The notes under the pieces: model-generated
Seen by the model: only the letters and a program-made list of their open reading frames with translations
Database searches by the model: none
What the model was told of the DNA's origin: nothing
Part shown: positions 26,956 through 34,787 of the stretch, piece after piece
Position numbering within the stretch: position 1 is the stretch's first letter
How the letters are laid out: each line of letters starts with the position of its first letter
Assembly (NCBI RefSeq): GCF_963678875.1
Contig: NZ_OY787456.1
Location: forward strand, 2,356,001-2,420,000
DNA from: an uncultured Hyphomonas sp.
Lineage (GTDB): Bacteria > Pseudomonadota > Alphaproteobacteria > Caulobacterales > Hyphomonadaceae
Direction of reading: 5' to 3'
Length of the DNA stretch: 64,000 nucleotides
Position numbers and translations under genes: made by a program

Positions 26956-29073
26956 GTGAAACCAATCCTCTTTCTGGCAGCAGCTGCCAGCGCACTGACA
27001 TTTAATGCAGCAGCGGAAGATGCTGAAAGCCGGCAACAAACCGTTGTCGTGAAAGGTCAGAAGGTCGAAACTGCCCTTCAAGACGTCGCATCGAGCGTAG
27101 AAGTCGTGACGTCGATGGAGATCGCACGCGAGCCGATCAGCGACCTCTATGACATTGTTGACCGGATTCCCAACGTCACGACGTCCTATGGCGATCTCGG
27201 CTTTGCGATTCGAGGCATCGACCAGCGCGGCATCGGCGGTTCCGGCCGCGGCCAGACGCTGACCATCTATGTCGATGACGCGTCGCTCGGCAATTACACA
27301 ACCTTCTTCGGACCACTCGACGCATGGGATTTGGGGCAGGTCGAGGTCTATCGTGGTCCGCAATCAACGAACTTCGGACGCAACTCTCTCGCTGGGGCGA
27401 TCTATGTCCGCTCCGAGGACCCCTCCTATGAGAGCGACCTGCGCGCCCGACTGGAAGCCGGCGAGTACGGCTCATTCCAGATCGCGGCGGCCGGCGGCGG
27501 CGCCATCATTGACGACAAACTGGCCTGGCGCGCGGCTGTCCAGCACCGCAAGAGCGACGGCTTCATCGACAACACGTTCCTGAAGAAGGACGCAGACTCA
27601 ACGGAAGTCACCAGCGGCCGGTTCAAGCTGCTCTGGGACGCAGCCGACGACATCCGCATCATCTCGACCACCTCCTACACCGAGAATTTCGCTGGCGAAG
27701 ACGGCGTGAATCCCGGATCCGGCTTCTCCCGCGAAGCGAGCTATGACACTCCCGGGCAAGAGGGCACGAAAACCTGGATCCAGTCGATCAACGCCACTTG
27801 GGAGATCAATGACAACTGGACGATCCAGTCGATCACTGCTTACCAGACAACGGATTACACGCGTATCGAAGACTATGATGTGACGATCGCGCCCATCTCC
27901 TCGCTTGACCGGGTCGGCACCGATGAGTCTACCTCGCAGGAAATCCGCCTGAAATACTTCGGCGATCGCCTCAGCGGCGTACTTGGCGCCTACTACACCG
28001 ATACGTCAACGGACTATACCGACAGCTTCACCATCCCGCTGGCGTTCGCCTACCCTCAGCTTCCGCTCGCCAATCTTGTGGCTCGCGACTCATACATCGA
28101 CTATGCGGCTGAAAACTACGCCTTCTTCCTGGATGGTGAATACGCACTGACGGATCAGGTGCATTTCCTTTTCGGCGGCCGCTACGACAACGAGACACAA
28201 ACGAACGACGCTATCTCCGACACCCAGATCCTGGGCGATATTCCGGCAATCTACGAACCGCTGCTCCTGCCCCTGACAGGCGTACAGCGGGAACGTAGCG
28301 AGACAGAATTCGATGCGTTCCTGCCAAAGGCAGGCGTACGCTGGGAACCATCGGAAACCTCCACCTACGCCTTCGTTGTACAAAAAGCCTATCGCGCAGG
28401 CGGATCAGAAATTTCCGCCCTGGACGGCTCGCTGACTTTTTATGATCCGGAGTATCTCTGGAACTATGAGCTTTCCACGCGCCAAAGCCTGCTGAACGGG
28501 CGCATGACCTGGAACGGAAACATCTACTATGCTGACTGGACTGACCAGCAAGTGTCCGTTCAGGTGCCCGGGGCCCCCAATTTCTTCACCACAGCGAACG
28601 CCGGTGAATCCACGATCTACGGTATTGAGACGGACATATCCTACCGTCTCACCAACGCAATCGAAGTGTACGGTGGCGCAGGTTATGCGCACACCGAATT
28701 CGACGACTTCCCCGACCCAAGTGATCCGACAGAAAATCTCGCGGGAAATGCCTTCCCGTTTGCGCCGGAATGGACGTTGAATGCCGGGATCGACTACCAG
28801 TCGGACAAGGGCATTTTTGGTGGCGTTGACATCAACTACCAGTCCGAGAGTTATTCAGATCAGGAAAACGAGAACCTGAACGAGGTGAAGGCCCGGACAC
28901 TCGTCAATGCGCGCGTCGGCTATGCCTTCAATGAGAACTGGCGACTTTCCGTCAATGCCCGCAACCTGCTCGACAAGGATTACTACTCGTTCCTCAGTCG
29001 CAGCGGCTCAGGCGGTTTCTCCCGGCTAGGCGACCCGCGTGTGGTAACGGTCCGGCTCGACGCAGACTTCTAG
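26956..29073 (+). CDS. TonB-dependent siderophore/iron receptor
   Basis: Receptor of 705 residues. I chose GTG 26956: AGGGG is 6 bases upstream and the signal peptide KPILFLAAAASALTFNAAA begins there. The TonB box is near QTVVVKGQK. Plug segments are YGDLGFAIRGIDQRGIGG and VEVYRGPQSTNFGRNSLAGAIYV. The barrel ends in DADF, with the usual C-terminal Phe. A Fur box just upstream and a PepSY gene downstream mark it as iron-related, probably for a ferric siderophore; which one is not evident. Confidence 0.9.
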   Translation: MKPILFLAAAASALTFNAAAEDAESRQQTVVVKGQKVETALQDVASSVEVVTSMEIAREPISDLYDIVDRIPNVTTSYGDLGFAIRGIDQRGIGGSGRGQTLTIYVDDASLGNYTTFFGPLDAWDLGQVEVYRGPQSTNFGRNSLAGAIYVRSEDPSYESDLRARLEAGEYGSFQIAAAGGGAIIDDKLAWRAAVQHRKSDGFIDNTFLKKDADSTEVTSGRFKLLWDAADDIRIISTTSYTENFAGEDGVNPGSGFSREASYDTPGQEGTKTWIQSINATWEINDNWTIQSITAYQTTDYTRIEDYDVTIAPISSLDRVGTDESTSQEIRLKYFGDRLSGVLGAYYTDTSTDYTDSFTIPLAFAYPQLPLANLVARDSYIDYAAENYAFFLDGEYALTDQVHFLFGGRYDNETQTNDAISDTQILGDIPAIYEPLLLPLTGVQRERSETEFDAFLPKAGVRWEPSETSTYAFVVQKAYRAGGSEISALDGSLTFYDPEYLWNYELSTRQSLLNGRMTWNGNIYYADWTDQQVSVQVPGAPNFFTTANAGESTIYGIETDISYRLTNAIEVYGGAGYAHTEFDDFPDPSDPTENLAGNAFPFAPEWTLNAGIDYQSDKGIFGGVDINYQSESYSDQENENLNEVKARTLVNARVGYAFNENWRLSVNARNLLDKDYYSFLSRSGSGGFSRLGDPRVVTVRLDADF

Positions 29074-29099
29074 CCAGACTTCTAGCAGGGAACCACAAG

Positions 29100-29648
29100 A
29101 TGGTGGGCACAATTGCAGGCATAGGCGCCACGTTTGCCGGCATCGGCAGCCTCAGACTTGCCTGGGGACGCCCGACACCTGCACGGCCATGGCTGATCGC
29201 CTGTGGCTGGGCCCTGCTCACCATAGCGGTTTTCGTGTTCGCTTTCTCCATCGGCGGGGAGACCGGCGTCCCACTGGCTGCCATCGTCATCTCCGCGGCG
29301 GGGCTCTGTGCCGTCGTGGCAAACCGGGAGGTCCGACCACGAAAGGAAGCCCGTCCACGCGACGAAGTGATCGACCCATCGGACCGCAAGAGTCGTTGGT
29401 GGCGGGGCGTACTGCGCGTCCTGCTCGCCGGGCCCTTGTCCGGCGCGGCCTCCATCCTCGTTGGCGTAGCGCTTGCCAAGCAATTGCCGCTTACAGATGT
29501 CGATGCGATAGCGTTGGGAGGCCTGGCCGTGCCGCTACTCTGGGCAGGTGGCATGGCGTGGACTCTGTCCGATGACCGGATCCTCCGTGCTCTTGCCGTG
29601 ATCGTGGCCGTATCCGCGGTCTCTTACGCACTCGCCTTTCTGGTCTGA
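29100..29648 (+). CDS. membrane protein, likely DUF3325-DUF3649 fusion
   Basis: Protein of 182 residues with about six hydrophobic helices in two groups of three, separated by a charged linker (VRPRKEARPRDEVIDPSDRKSRWW, residues about 78-101). The first half resembles the small DUF3325 iron-uptake membrane proteins and the second half DUF3649; these two families usually accompany a PepSY protein in siderophore loci as separate genes. The family match is from memory of pattern and moderately certain. It begins 26 bases after the receptor stop and ends 11 bases before the PepSY gene. Confidence 0.6.
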   Translation: MVGTIAGIGATFAGIGSLRLAWGRPTPARPWLIACGWALLTIAVFVFAFSIGGETGVPLAAIVISAAGLCAVVANREVRPRKEARPRDEVIDPSDRKSRWWRGVLRVLLAGPLSGAASILVGVALAKQLPLTDVDAIALGGLAVPLLWAGGMAWTLSDDRILRALAVIVAVSAVSYALAFLV

Positions 29649-29659
29649 GGAGAACCCAC

Positions 29660-31189
29660 ATGGCTCGTCCCATCTGGCCGAAAGTCCCTTCAGGTTTTGT
29701 CAGCGCAATGCTTGCAGGCCACTCGGCATTGGGCCTCGCCTTTGCCGCACTGATCTATGTCATCTGCCTCTCCGGTTCCATCCTGGTGGCAGCGCATGAA
29801 ATCTCCCGGTGGGAAAATCCGACTGCACCGATCGTCGACACAATTGAGACGGAGGCTCTGGTCACGGCTGCTAACGCAGGAATCGAAATGGCTGAGGCCG
29901 CGGGCGTCCACGATTACGTCAGCATAACCACGACAGCAGACGGCCACCCTAACCTCTCTGTTCGTTATGCTGACTTTCATACCGGCCTCGACGAGAGCTT
30001 CGCGGCAAATGAGACCGGAGAGATTGTCGGCCCTCGCCATGACGGCTTCAGCCATTTCATGGAGCACCTGCATATCTTCCTGCACCTGCCGGACACGATT
30101 GGCCTGTTCGTCGTAGGTCTGATCGGTGTGGCCCTGCTTTCCTCTGTCTGGTCAGGCGTGTTCTCTCACCCACGCATTTTCCGGGATGCGTTCCGCTTCC
30201 GGAGAGGCGGCTCAAAACGTCTCGAAGAAGCTGATTTGCACAACCGGCTGAGTGTCTGGGGCCTGCCTTTCCACATCGTCGTGCCTCTGACAGGCGCCAT
30301 ACTCGGTCTGTCGACCCTCGTGCTCGGCATCCTTGCCATGGCGGCATTTGACGGCGACATGGCCCGCGCCCGCGCCGTGGTCGGCGGGCCAAGCGTGCCG
30401 TATAGCGAGGCGCCAGCCCCGCTGCCTGACATCGGTCCCATCATAGATGGGTTGTTGGCCGAGCATCCTGACGCACGACTGGCGCGGCTGGGCCTGCGCG
30501 ATTTCGGTACCCAAGGCCAATCTGTGCAGATCGACCTGACCACCGCGAAAGATCTGACCGTCACCGACCGCTACATTTTCGACGGTGAAGGCAACTTCCT
30601 GGGCGCGCGCGGCTTTGCGAACGGCTCACTCGGCAACCAGGTGATTGGCGCGCTTGGCCCGCTTCACTTTGGCTGGTTCAGCGATGGCTGGGTCGCGGGG
30701 CTCGTGAAGGTAATCTACATCCTACTCGGCTTCGCCCTCACCTTTGTAACTTCCAGCGGCGTCGTCATCTGGATCGCCCGCCGTAGAGACAAGGGCAAAC
30801 CCGTTCCCGGATGGGAAAAGGCGTGGACTGGCACTGTTTGGGGGCAGCCGATCGCCTATTGTTCAGTTGCACTCCTGGCACTTACAGACACCGGCTGGCC
30901 GGCGCTGCCGGTCTATCTCCTGGTCTGCCTGGCAGCTTTTGGGCCAGCATTCGGGATGAGCAATCTAATGATGTCCCGGTCGCTCCGGTTGGCATCTGCA
31001 GGCATGCTGATGCTGGTCGTGGTTGCCCACGTGATACGCTTCGGGGCGATGCCCCTGGATGCAATGGCCGCGATGGTCAACATCACGCTATTGGCCACAT
31101 GCCTCTTGATTGTTGCCTCGATCGAACCAATCCGCCGCTCGGTGTTTCGTCTTCTCCCTGCTGACACCGCGACCAAACAGGCAAGTTGA
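29660..31189 (+). CDS. PepSY-associated transmembrane protein
   Basis: Protein of 509 residues with GAGGAG before ATG 29660. Near the N-terminus a membrane helix (LAFAALIYVICLSGSILVA) is followed by a periplasmic PepSY-type region, then a helix containing the histidine-rich HFMEHLHIFLHLPDTIGLFVVG, further helices and a cytoplasmic RRRDKG loop. PepSY_TM proteins in such operons are thought to act as inner-membrane ferric-siderophore reductases with haem-binding histidines. It is the third gene of the Fur-box operon. Confidence 0.85.
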   Translation: MARPIWPKVPSGFVSAMLAGHSALGLAFAALIYVICLSGSILVAAHEISRWENPTAPIVDTIETEALVTAANAGIEMAEAAGVHDYVSITTTADGHPNLSVRYADFHTGLDESFAANETGEIVGPRHDGFSHFMEHLHIFLHLPDTIGLFVVGLIGVALLSSVWSGVFSHPRIFRDAFRFRRGGSKRLEEADLHNRLSVWGLPFHIVVPLTGAILGLSTLVLGILAMAAFDGDMARARAVVGGPSVPYSEAPAPLPDIGPIIDGLLAEHPDARLARLGLRDFGTQGQSVQIDLTTAKDLTVTDRYIFDGEGNFLGARGFANGSLGNQVIGALGPLHFGWFSDGWVAGLVKVIYILLGFALTFVTSSGVVIWIARRRDKGKPVPGWEKAWTGTVWGQPIAYCSVALLALTDTGWPALPVYLLVCLAAFGPAFGMSNLMMSRSLRLASAGMLMLVVVAHVIRFGAMPLDAMAAMVNITLLATCLLIVASIEPIRRSVFRLLPADTATKQAS

Positions 31190-31448
31190 GGAACTTGGTT
31201 TTAGCCCGCAGGTCCCGAACTCTTACAGGCAGACGCTCGCAGAGCTCTCCCGCATTGCGAACCGAAAATGGGAACCGAACGCGCATCCTCCCCGCGATCT
31301 GGATGAATACGCGTAACGCCTTGAAATAATTAAAAGAGCGCAAGTCGATTTTCCAAGTCCAGACGACTCAATCCCCCCTTGCTCGGTGCCTTGAATAAAG
31401 CCCTTTCCCGGAAGGCAGTAGAGCCGAGCGAGGACGACGTTCGACATA

Positions 31449-31484
31449 CGCCAGATTGACAACAATATTGTTGACAATCTGGCG
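31449..31484. promoter_or_regulatory. 36-bp palindromic operator for GntR regulator
   Basis: The half CGCCAGATTGACAACAAT is followed directly by its reverse complement with a single mismatched pair (A/A instead of A/T). Within it ATTGTTGACAAT fits the TTGT-N2-ACAA pattern of GntR/FCD operators, and the centre CAACAATATTGTTG is perfectly palindromic. It ends 20 bases before the regulator start, so autoregulation is very likely. Confidence 0.8.
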
Positions 31485-31498
31485 CTGGAACGAATTAT
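31471..31498 (+). promoter_or_regulatory. possible promoter inside the operator
   Basis: TTGACA (31471-31476), 16 bases, then AATTAT (31493-31498). Transcription would start near 31505, the A of the ATG, which fits the absence of a Shine-Dalgarno sequence and suggests a leaderless message. Confidence 0.4.
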
Positions 31499-31504
31499 TC
31501 CGGC

Positions 31505-32170
31505 ATGTCCGTAAACGCTCTCTCACCTAATCGCCCGCCAAAGCCCTCAGCGCTCAGCATGGCTCACGCGATCATTGAGGCGCTTGAGGTGGGTGAGTTC
31601 ACCCCCGGCCAGCGCCTCGTGGAAGCAGAGCTCTGCGCCCGGTTCGGCGTCGGCCGGCAAGCCGTACGCGATGCGCTGAAGCAGCTTCAGGCGCGCGGTG
31701 TCGTATCCATCACACCCAATCGCGGCGCTGCAATTGTCAGGCTCACGCCACAACAGGGTGTCGACACGCTCAAGGTGACCGAATTGCTGTTCGGCCTAGC
31801 CGCCGAAAGTGCTGCGCGTGAAATTGCCAACGGGGCAAGCCGGGATCGGCTCGCGCGCGCAACCGCTGAACTGGAACACCTTCAGAATTCCATGGCGCCG
31901 CATGAGTTCGTTCCGGCGCGCCGGCAATTCTACAGCGCGCTCGCTGCCACAGCGCACAATGACGAGCTGTCTCACCTGCTCGCCCATGTGCGGGTTCACG
32001 TCCTCCGGGCGCAGTACGGCTTTCTGAGGCTGCGAGGACAGCACGCCTCCGAGCTTATCGCCGTGGGCAAGAAAATTCTGGAAGGCGATCCAGCTGCGGC
32101 TGGCAAGCTCAGCCGGGAGCATGTCCGAAAACTACAAGAAACACTGATAGAATATGAAAAGGGAGTTTGA
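31505..32170 (+). CDS. GntR family regulator, FCD (FadR) subfamily
   Basis: Regulator of 221 residues. Winged helix: FTPGQRLVEAELCARFGVGRQAVRDALKQLQARGVVSITPNRGAAIV. The FCD ligand domain follows with the helical LFGLAAESAAREIA, the ARRQFYSALAATAHNDELSHLL stretch and a C-terminal helix. It starts 20 bases after a 36-bp palindrome and has no visible Shine-Dalgarno sequence. It is followed after 3 bases by the amidohydrolase gene, which it probably controls in response to that enzyme's substrate or product. Confidence 0.88.
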   Translation: MSVNALSPNRPPKPSALSMAHAIIEALEVGEFTPGQRLVEAELCARFGVGRQAVRDALKQLQARGVVSITPNRGAAIVRLTPQQGVDTLKVTELLFGLAAESAAREIANGASRDRLARATAELEHLQNSMAPHEFVPARRQFYSALAATAHNDELSHLLAHVRVHVLRAQYGFLRLRGQHASELIAVGKKILEGDPAAAGKLSREHVRKLQETLIEYEKGV

Positions 32171-32173
32171 ACG

Positions 32174-33898
32174 ATGAGTTATGACGTTGTCATTCGCGGA
32201 GGCACCGTTTTTGACGGGACAGGAGGTGCTCCCTACACGGCGGATATCGGTATCCGCGATGGCCGGATCGAAGCGGTCGGCGCTATCGACACCAAAGGCG
32301 AACGCGAAATTGACGCGGCCAACTACATCGTTACGCCGGGCTTTATTGACATTCACACCCACTATGATGGGCAGGTTACCTGGGAAAACCGCCTGGCCCC
32401 CTCTTCCGGTCATGGTGTGACAACCGTCGTCATGGGGAATTGCGGCGTCGGCTTTGCCCCGTGCCGGCCGCACCAGCGGGACATGCTCGTCAAGCTGATG
32501 GAAGGCGTAGAAGACATTCCTGAAGTCGTGATGGTCGACGGTCTGCCCTGGAACTGGGAGAGCTTTCCTGACTACCTCAACGCACTGGAAGATCGCGCGC
32601 TCGATATCGATATCGCCACCCAGGTACCTCACTCTGCTCTGCGCATTTTCGTCATGGGAGAGCGCGCCGCGCGCAAGGAAGCGCCGACCGCCGAAGACCT
32701 GACGCAGATGCGCGCGCTTGTCACCGAAGCCATCTCGGAAGGCGCGTTCGGCGTGACGACCTCGCGCAACATGATGCACCGGACCAAAGCGGGTGAACTG
32801 GCACCAAGCCTCTATTCGGAGACGGATGAACTGAAAGCCCTGATGGATGGCCTTGTCGATGCCGACGCGGGCGTCTTTCAGCTTATTCCGGCACCGGACG
32901 GTGACGCCGAATCCGAATTCTCATTGGTGCGCCAGGTCGCCGAACATGGACGCCGTCCCATTTCCTTTACGCTTCTTGACGTTCCGAACCAGCCTGGGCG
33001 CGGCTGGCGGGCCGTGCTGGAAGGCTTGGAACGCGCCCGCGCCGATGGCCTGAAAATACGCGGCCAGGTCGCGCCCCGTCCGGTTGGCATGTTCTTTGGT
33101 CTCGACCTTAGCTTGCACCCATTTACAGCGCATCCCAGCTACCGCGAAATCGCCTCCCTGCCACTGCAAGAGCGCGTGCGCATCATGCGTGATCTGGACT
33201 TCCGCGCGAAGTTACTCTCAGAGACGCCAGACGATTCCAACCCCGTCACGCTGAACCTGATCAGTGCGTTCCGCGCAGCGCATGAATGGGACAAGACGCC
33301 CAACTACGAGCCGAAGCGCGAAGACCGCATTGAATATCGCGCGTCTGCCGCCGGGCAAACCGTCAACGAGTTTGCGTACGACCTCCTTCTGAAGGACGAT
33401 GGAAAACGGCTCTTCTATCTTCCCGCTGCCAACTACACGGAAGGCAATCTCAATGCCGTTCGTGAAATGCTGGGTCATCCCGATACAGTCATGGCGCTCG
33501 CTGATGGCGGCGCCCACTATGGACTCATCTGCGATGCGAGTTTCCCGACCTATTACCTGCAACGCTGGGTACGCGACGCCAACGAAGGTGAACAGATCCC
33601 GCTTGCCGATGCAATCGCGGAGCTTACATCGCGGCCAGCCGAAACGATCGGCTTCACGGATCGCGGGCGCATTGCCCCCGGCTTGAAAGCCGACCTCAAC
33701 ATCATCGACTTCGATGCTCTGTCACTTCACGTCCCGACAGTAAACTACGACCTGCCGGCCGGCGGCAAACGCATGAACCAGCTCGCAGACGGATACATTG
33801 CAACCCTTGTTTCAGGAGAAATTACCTACTGGCAGGGCGAGCAGACAGGTGTGCTTCCGGGACGTCTGGTGCGGCGCGGCAAAGAGGCGGTCGCATAA
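32174..33898 (+). CDS. amidohydrolase, N-acyl-D-amino-acid deacylase-like
   Basis: Amidohydrolase family 3 protein of 574 residues. It opens DVVIRGGTVFDGTGGAPY and has the metal motif IDIHTHYDGQ (His61, His63) and MGNCGVGFAPC (Cys90), spaced as in D-aminoacylase. Asp444 in ALADGGAHYG is the expected catalytic acid. The two later metal histidines of D-aminoacylase seem absent: around residues 236-240 and 264-268 I read FQLIPAP and PISFTLLD. So the metal site may be mononuclear and the substrate different. Cytoplasmic; coupled to the GntR gene. Confidence 0.82.
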   Translation: MSYDVVIRGGTVFDGTGGAPYTADIGIRDGRIEAVGAIDTKGEREIDAANYIVTPGFIDIHTHYDGQVTWENRLAPSSGHGVTTVVMGNCGVGFAPCRPHQRDMLVKLMEGVEDIPEVVMVDGLPWNWESFPDYLNALEDRALDIDIATQVPHSALRIFVMGERAARKEAPTAEDLTQMRALVTEAISEGAFGVTTSRNMMHRTKAGELAPSLYSETDELKALMDGLVDADAGVFQLIPAPDGDAESEFSLVRQVAEHGRRPISFTLLDVPNQPGRGWRAVLEGLERARADGLKIRGQVAPRPVGMFFGLDLSLHPFTAHPSYREIASLPLQERVRIMRDLDFRAKLLSETPDDSNPVTLNLISAFRAAHEWDKTPNYEPKREDRIEYRASAAGQTVNEFAYDLLLKDDGKRLFYLPAANYTEGNLNAVREMLGHPDTVMALADGGAHYGLICDASFPTYYLQRWVRDANEGEQIPLADAIAELTSRPAETIGFTDRGRIAPGLKADLNIIDFDALSLHVPTVNYDLPAGGKRMNQLADGYIATLVSGEITYWQGEQTGVLPGRLVRRGKEAVA

Positions 33899-33933
33899 TC
33901 CATCACCGGACCGCAGACAGAAAGTGAAGCGTG

Positions 33934-33972
33934 CCAGGCGGGCTCAGCAAGCGATTTGCTAAGCCTGCCTGG
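33934..33972. terminator. hairpin between convergent amidohydrolase and TetR genes
   Basis: CCAGGCGGGCTCAGCAA pairs with TTGCTAAGCCTGCCTGG, with one G-T pair and one internal mismatch and a short loop GCGAT. It covers the stop codon of the minus-strand TetR gene and lies 36 bases after the amidohydrolase stop. A shared terminator. Confidence 0.7.
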
Positions 33973-34633
33973 TCGTCTTTCTGGTGCGGGAGCTTTTCTT
34001 CGACTTGGGTGCCGGGTTCACTTTCAATCCCTCCACCACAATGTCGAGAAACGCTACGCGGAAATCCGCAGCTGGCGCCTCTTCTCCCGGGTTTTCGCCG
34101 AACGCGAGTTCAACCAGTGGCGCGACGTTGAAATAAGTCACGACCGCCCCGTGAAGCAGCATCAGGATCTGGTGCGGTTTGTGGTTTTTGATCTGCCCAC
34201 TGTCTATACCGCGTTGGATGAGTCGGCAAAATCCAGTGTAGGAGGTCTTCATGACCATATCATACAGCCACTCAAGGCGCTCTCCGCCAGCCTGCCCTTC
34301 CAGTAGAATAAACCGGGCGAGTTCTGGCCGCTGAATTGAAACGTCGATGATCAGGTCGCAGAGGTACTGAAGCGCTTCGATCGGATCCATTTCCTCGACG
34401 GTTGCCCAATCGGTTGGGATTTCAGATCCAATTTGAGCGGCCAGAGATTTGATCGCGGCAATCCAGAGCTCTGTCTTGCTTCCGAAGTGGTAGTGGATGC
34501 TGGGTTGAGACACACCCGCAGCGGCGGCGATCTGCGTCGTGCTTACGCCGTCATACCCGCAGGTCGAGAAAAGCTCGATCGCCGCCCCCAGGATCTGGGA
34601 GTACTGCTCAGTATATTTTTCTCTCTTCAACAT
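33959..34633 (-). CDS. TetR family transcriptional regulator
   Basis: Regulator of 224 residues: ILGAAIELFSTCGYDGVSTTQIAAAAGVSQPSIHYHFGSKTELW is the DNA-binding domain, and the C-terminal tail is basic (KSKKSSRTRKTTRQA). It lies next to a TBDR gene on the same strand. Four nearby promoter regions share a 16-bp inverted repeat, and this protein is the leading candidate for binding it, by proximity only. The other candidate is the TetR at 44107. Confidence 0.88.
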   Translation of the reverse strand: MLKREKYTEQYSQILGAAIELFSTCGYDGVSTTQIAAAAGVSQPSIHYHFGSKTELWIAAIKSLAAQIGSEIPTDWATVEEMDPIEALQYLCDLIIDVSIQRPELARFILLEGQAGGERLEWLYDMVMKTSYTGFCRLIQRGIDSGQIKNHKPHQILMLLHGAVVTYFNVAPLVELAFGENPGEEAPAADFRVAFLDIVVEGLKVNPAPKSKKSSRTRKTTRQA

Positions 34634-34684
34634 TCATCAGACACTTGAATTGTTTGGTGATTGCAGAACCTTACGGCCAGCCGT

Positions 34685-34737
34685 CCGAAAAAGAAACAGC
34701 GCCGAATGAAGAAGCCATAGACCTCTCATTCGACGCT
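34685..34737 (-). terminator. intrinsic terminator after the receptor gene
   Basis: On the minus strand AGCGTCGAATGA and TCATTCGGCGCT form a 12-bp stem with one G-C/T mismatch, followed by GTTTCTTTTTCGG. The T-rich tail makes this a convincing rho-independent terminator for the receptor gene, separating it from the TetR gene. Confidence 0.75.
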
Positions 34738-34787
34738 GCAGGTGGTCCATCACATTGGAGGCCCCCTCGAACCGGGACTAAGCCTGG

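Larger units (their letters stand above)
31190..31504. other. 315-base intergenic region with GntR operator
   Basis: No gene recognised. The last 60 bases hold a large palindrome and a possible promoter for the GntR gene. The first 250 bases show no clear terminator after the PepSY gene and no other element I can name. Confidence 0.5.
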
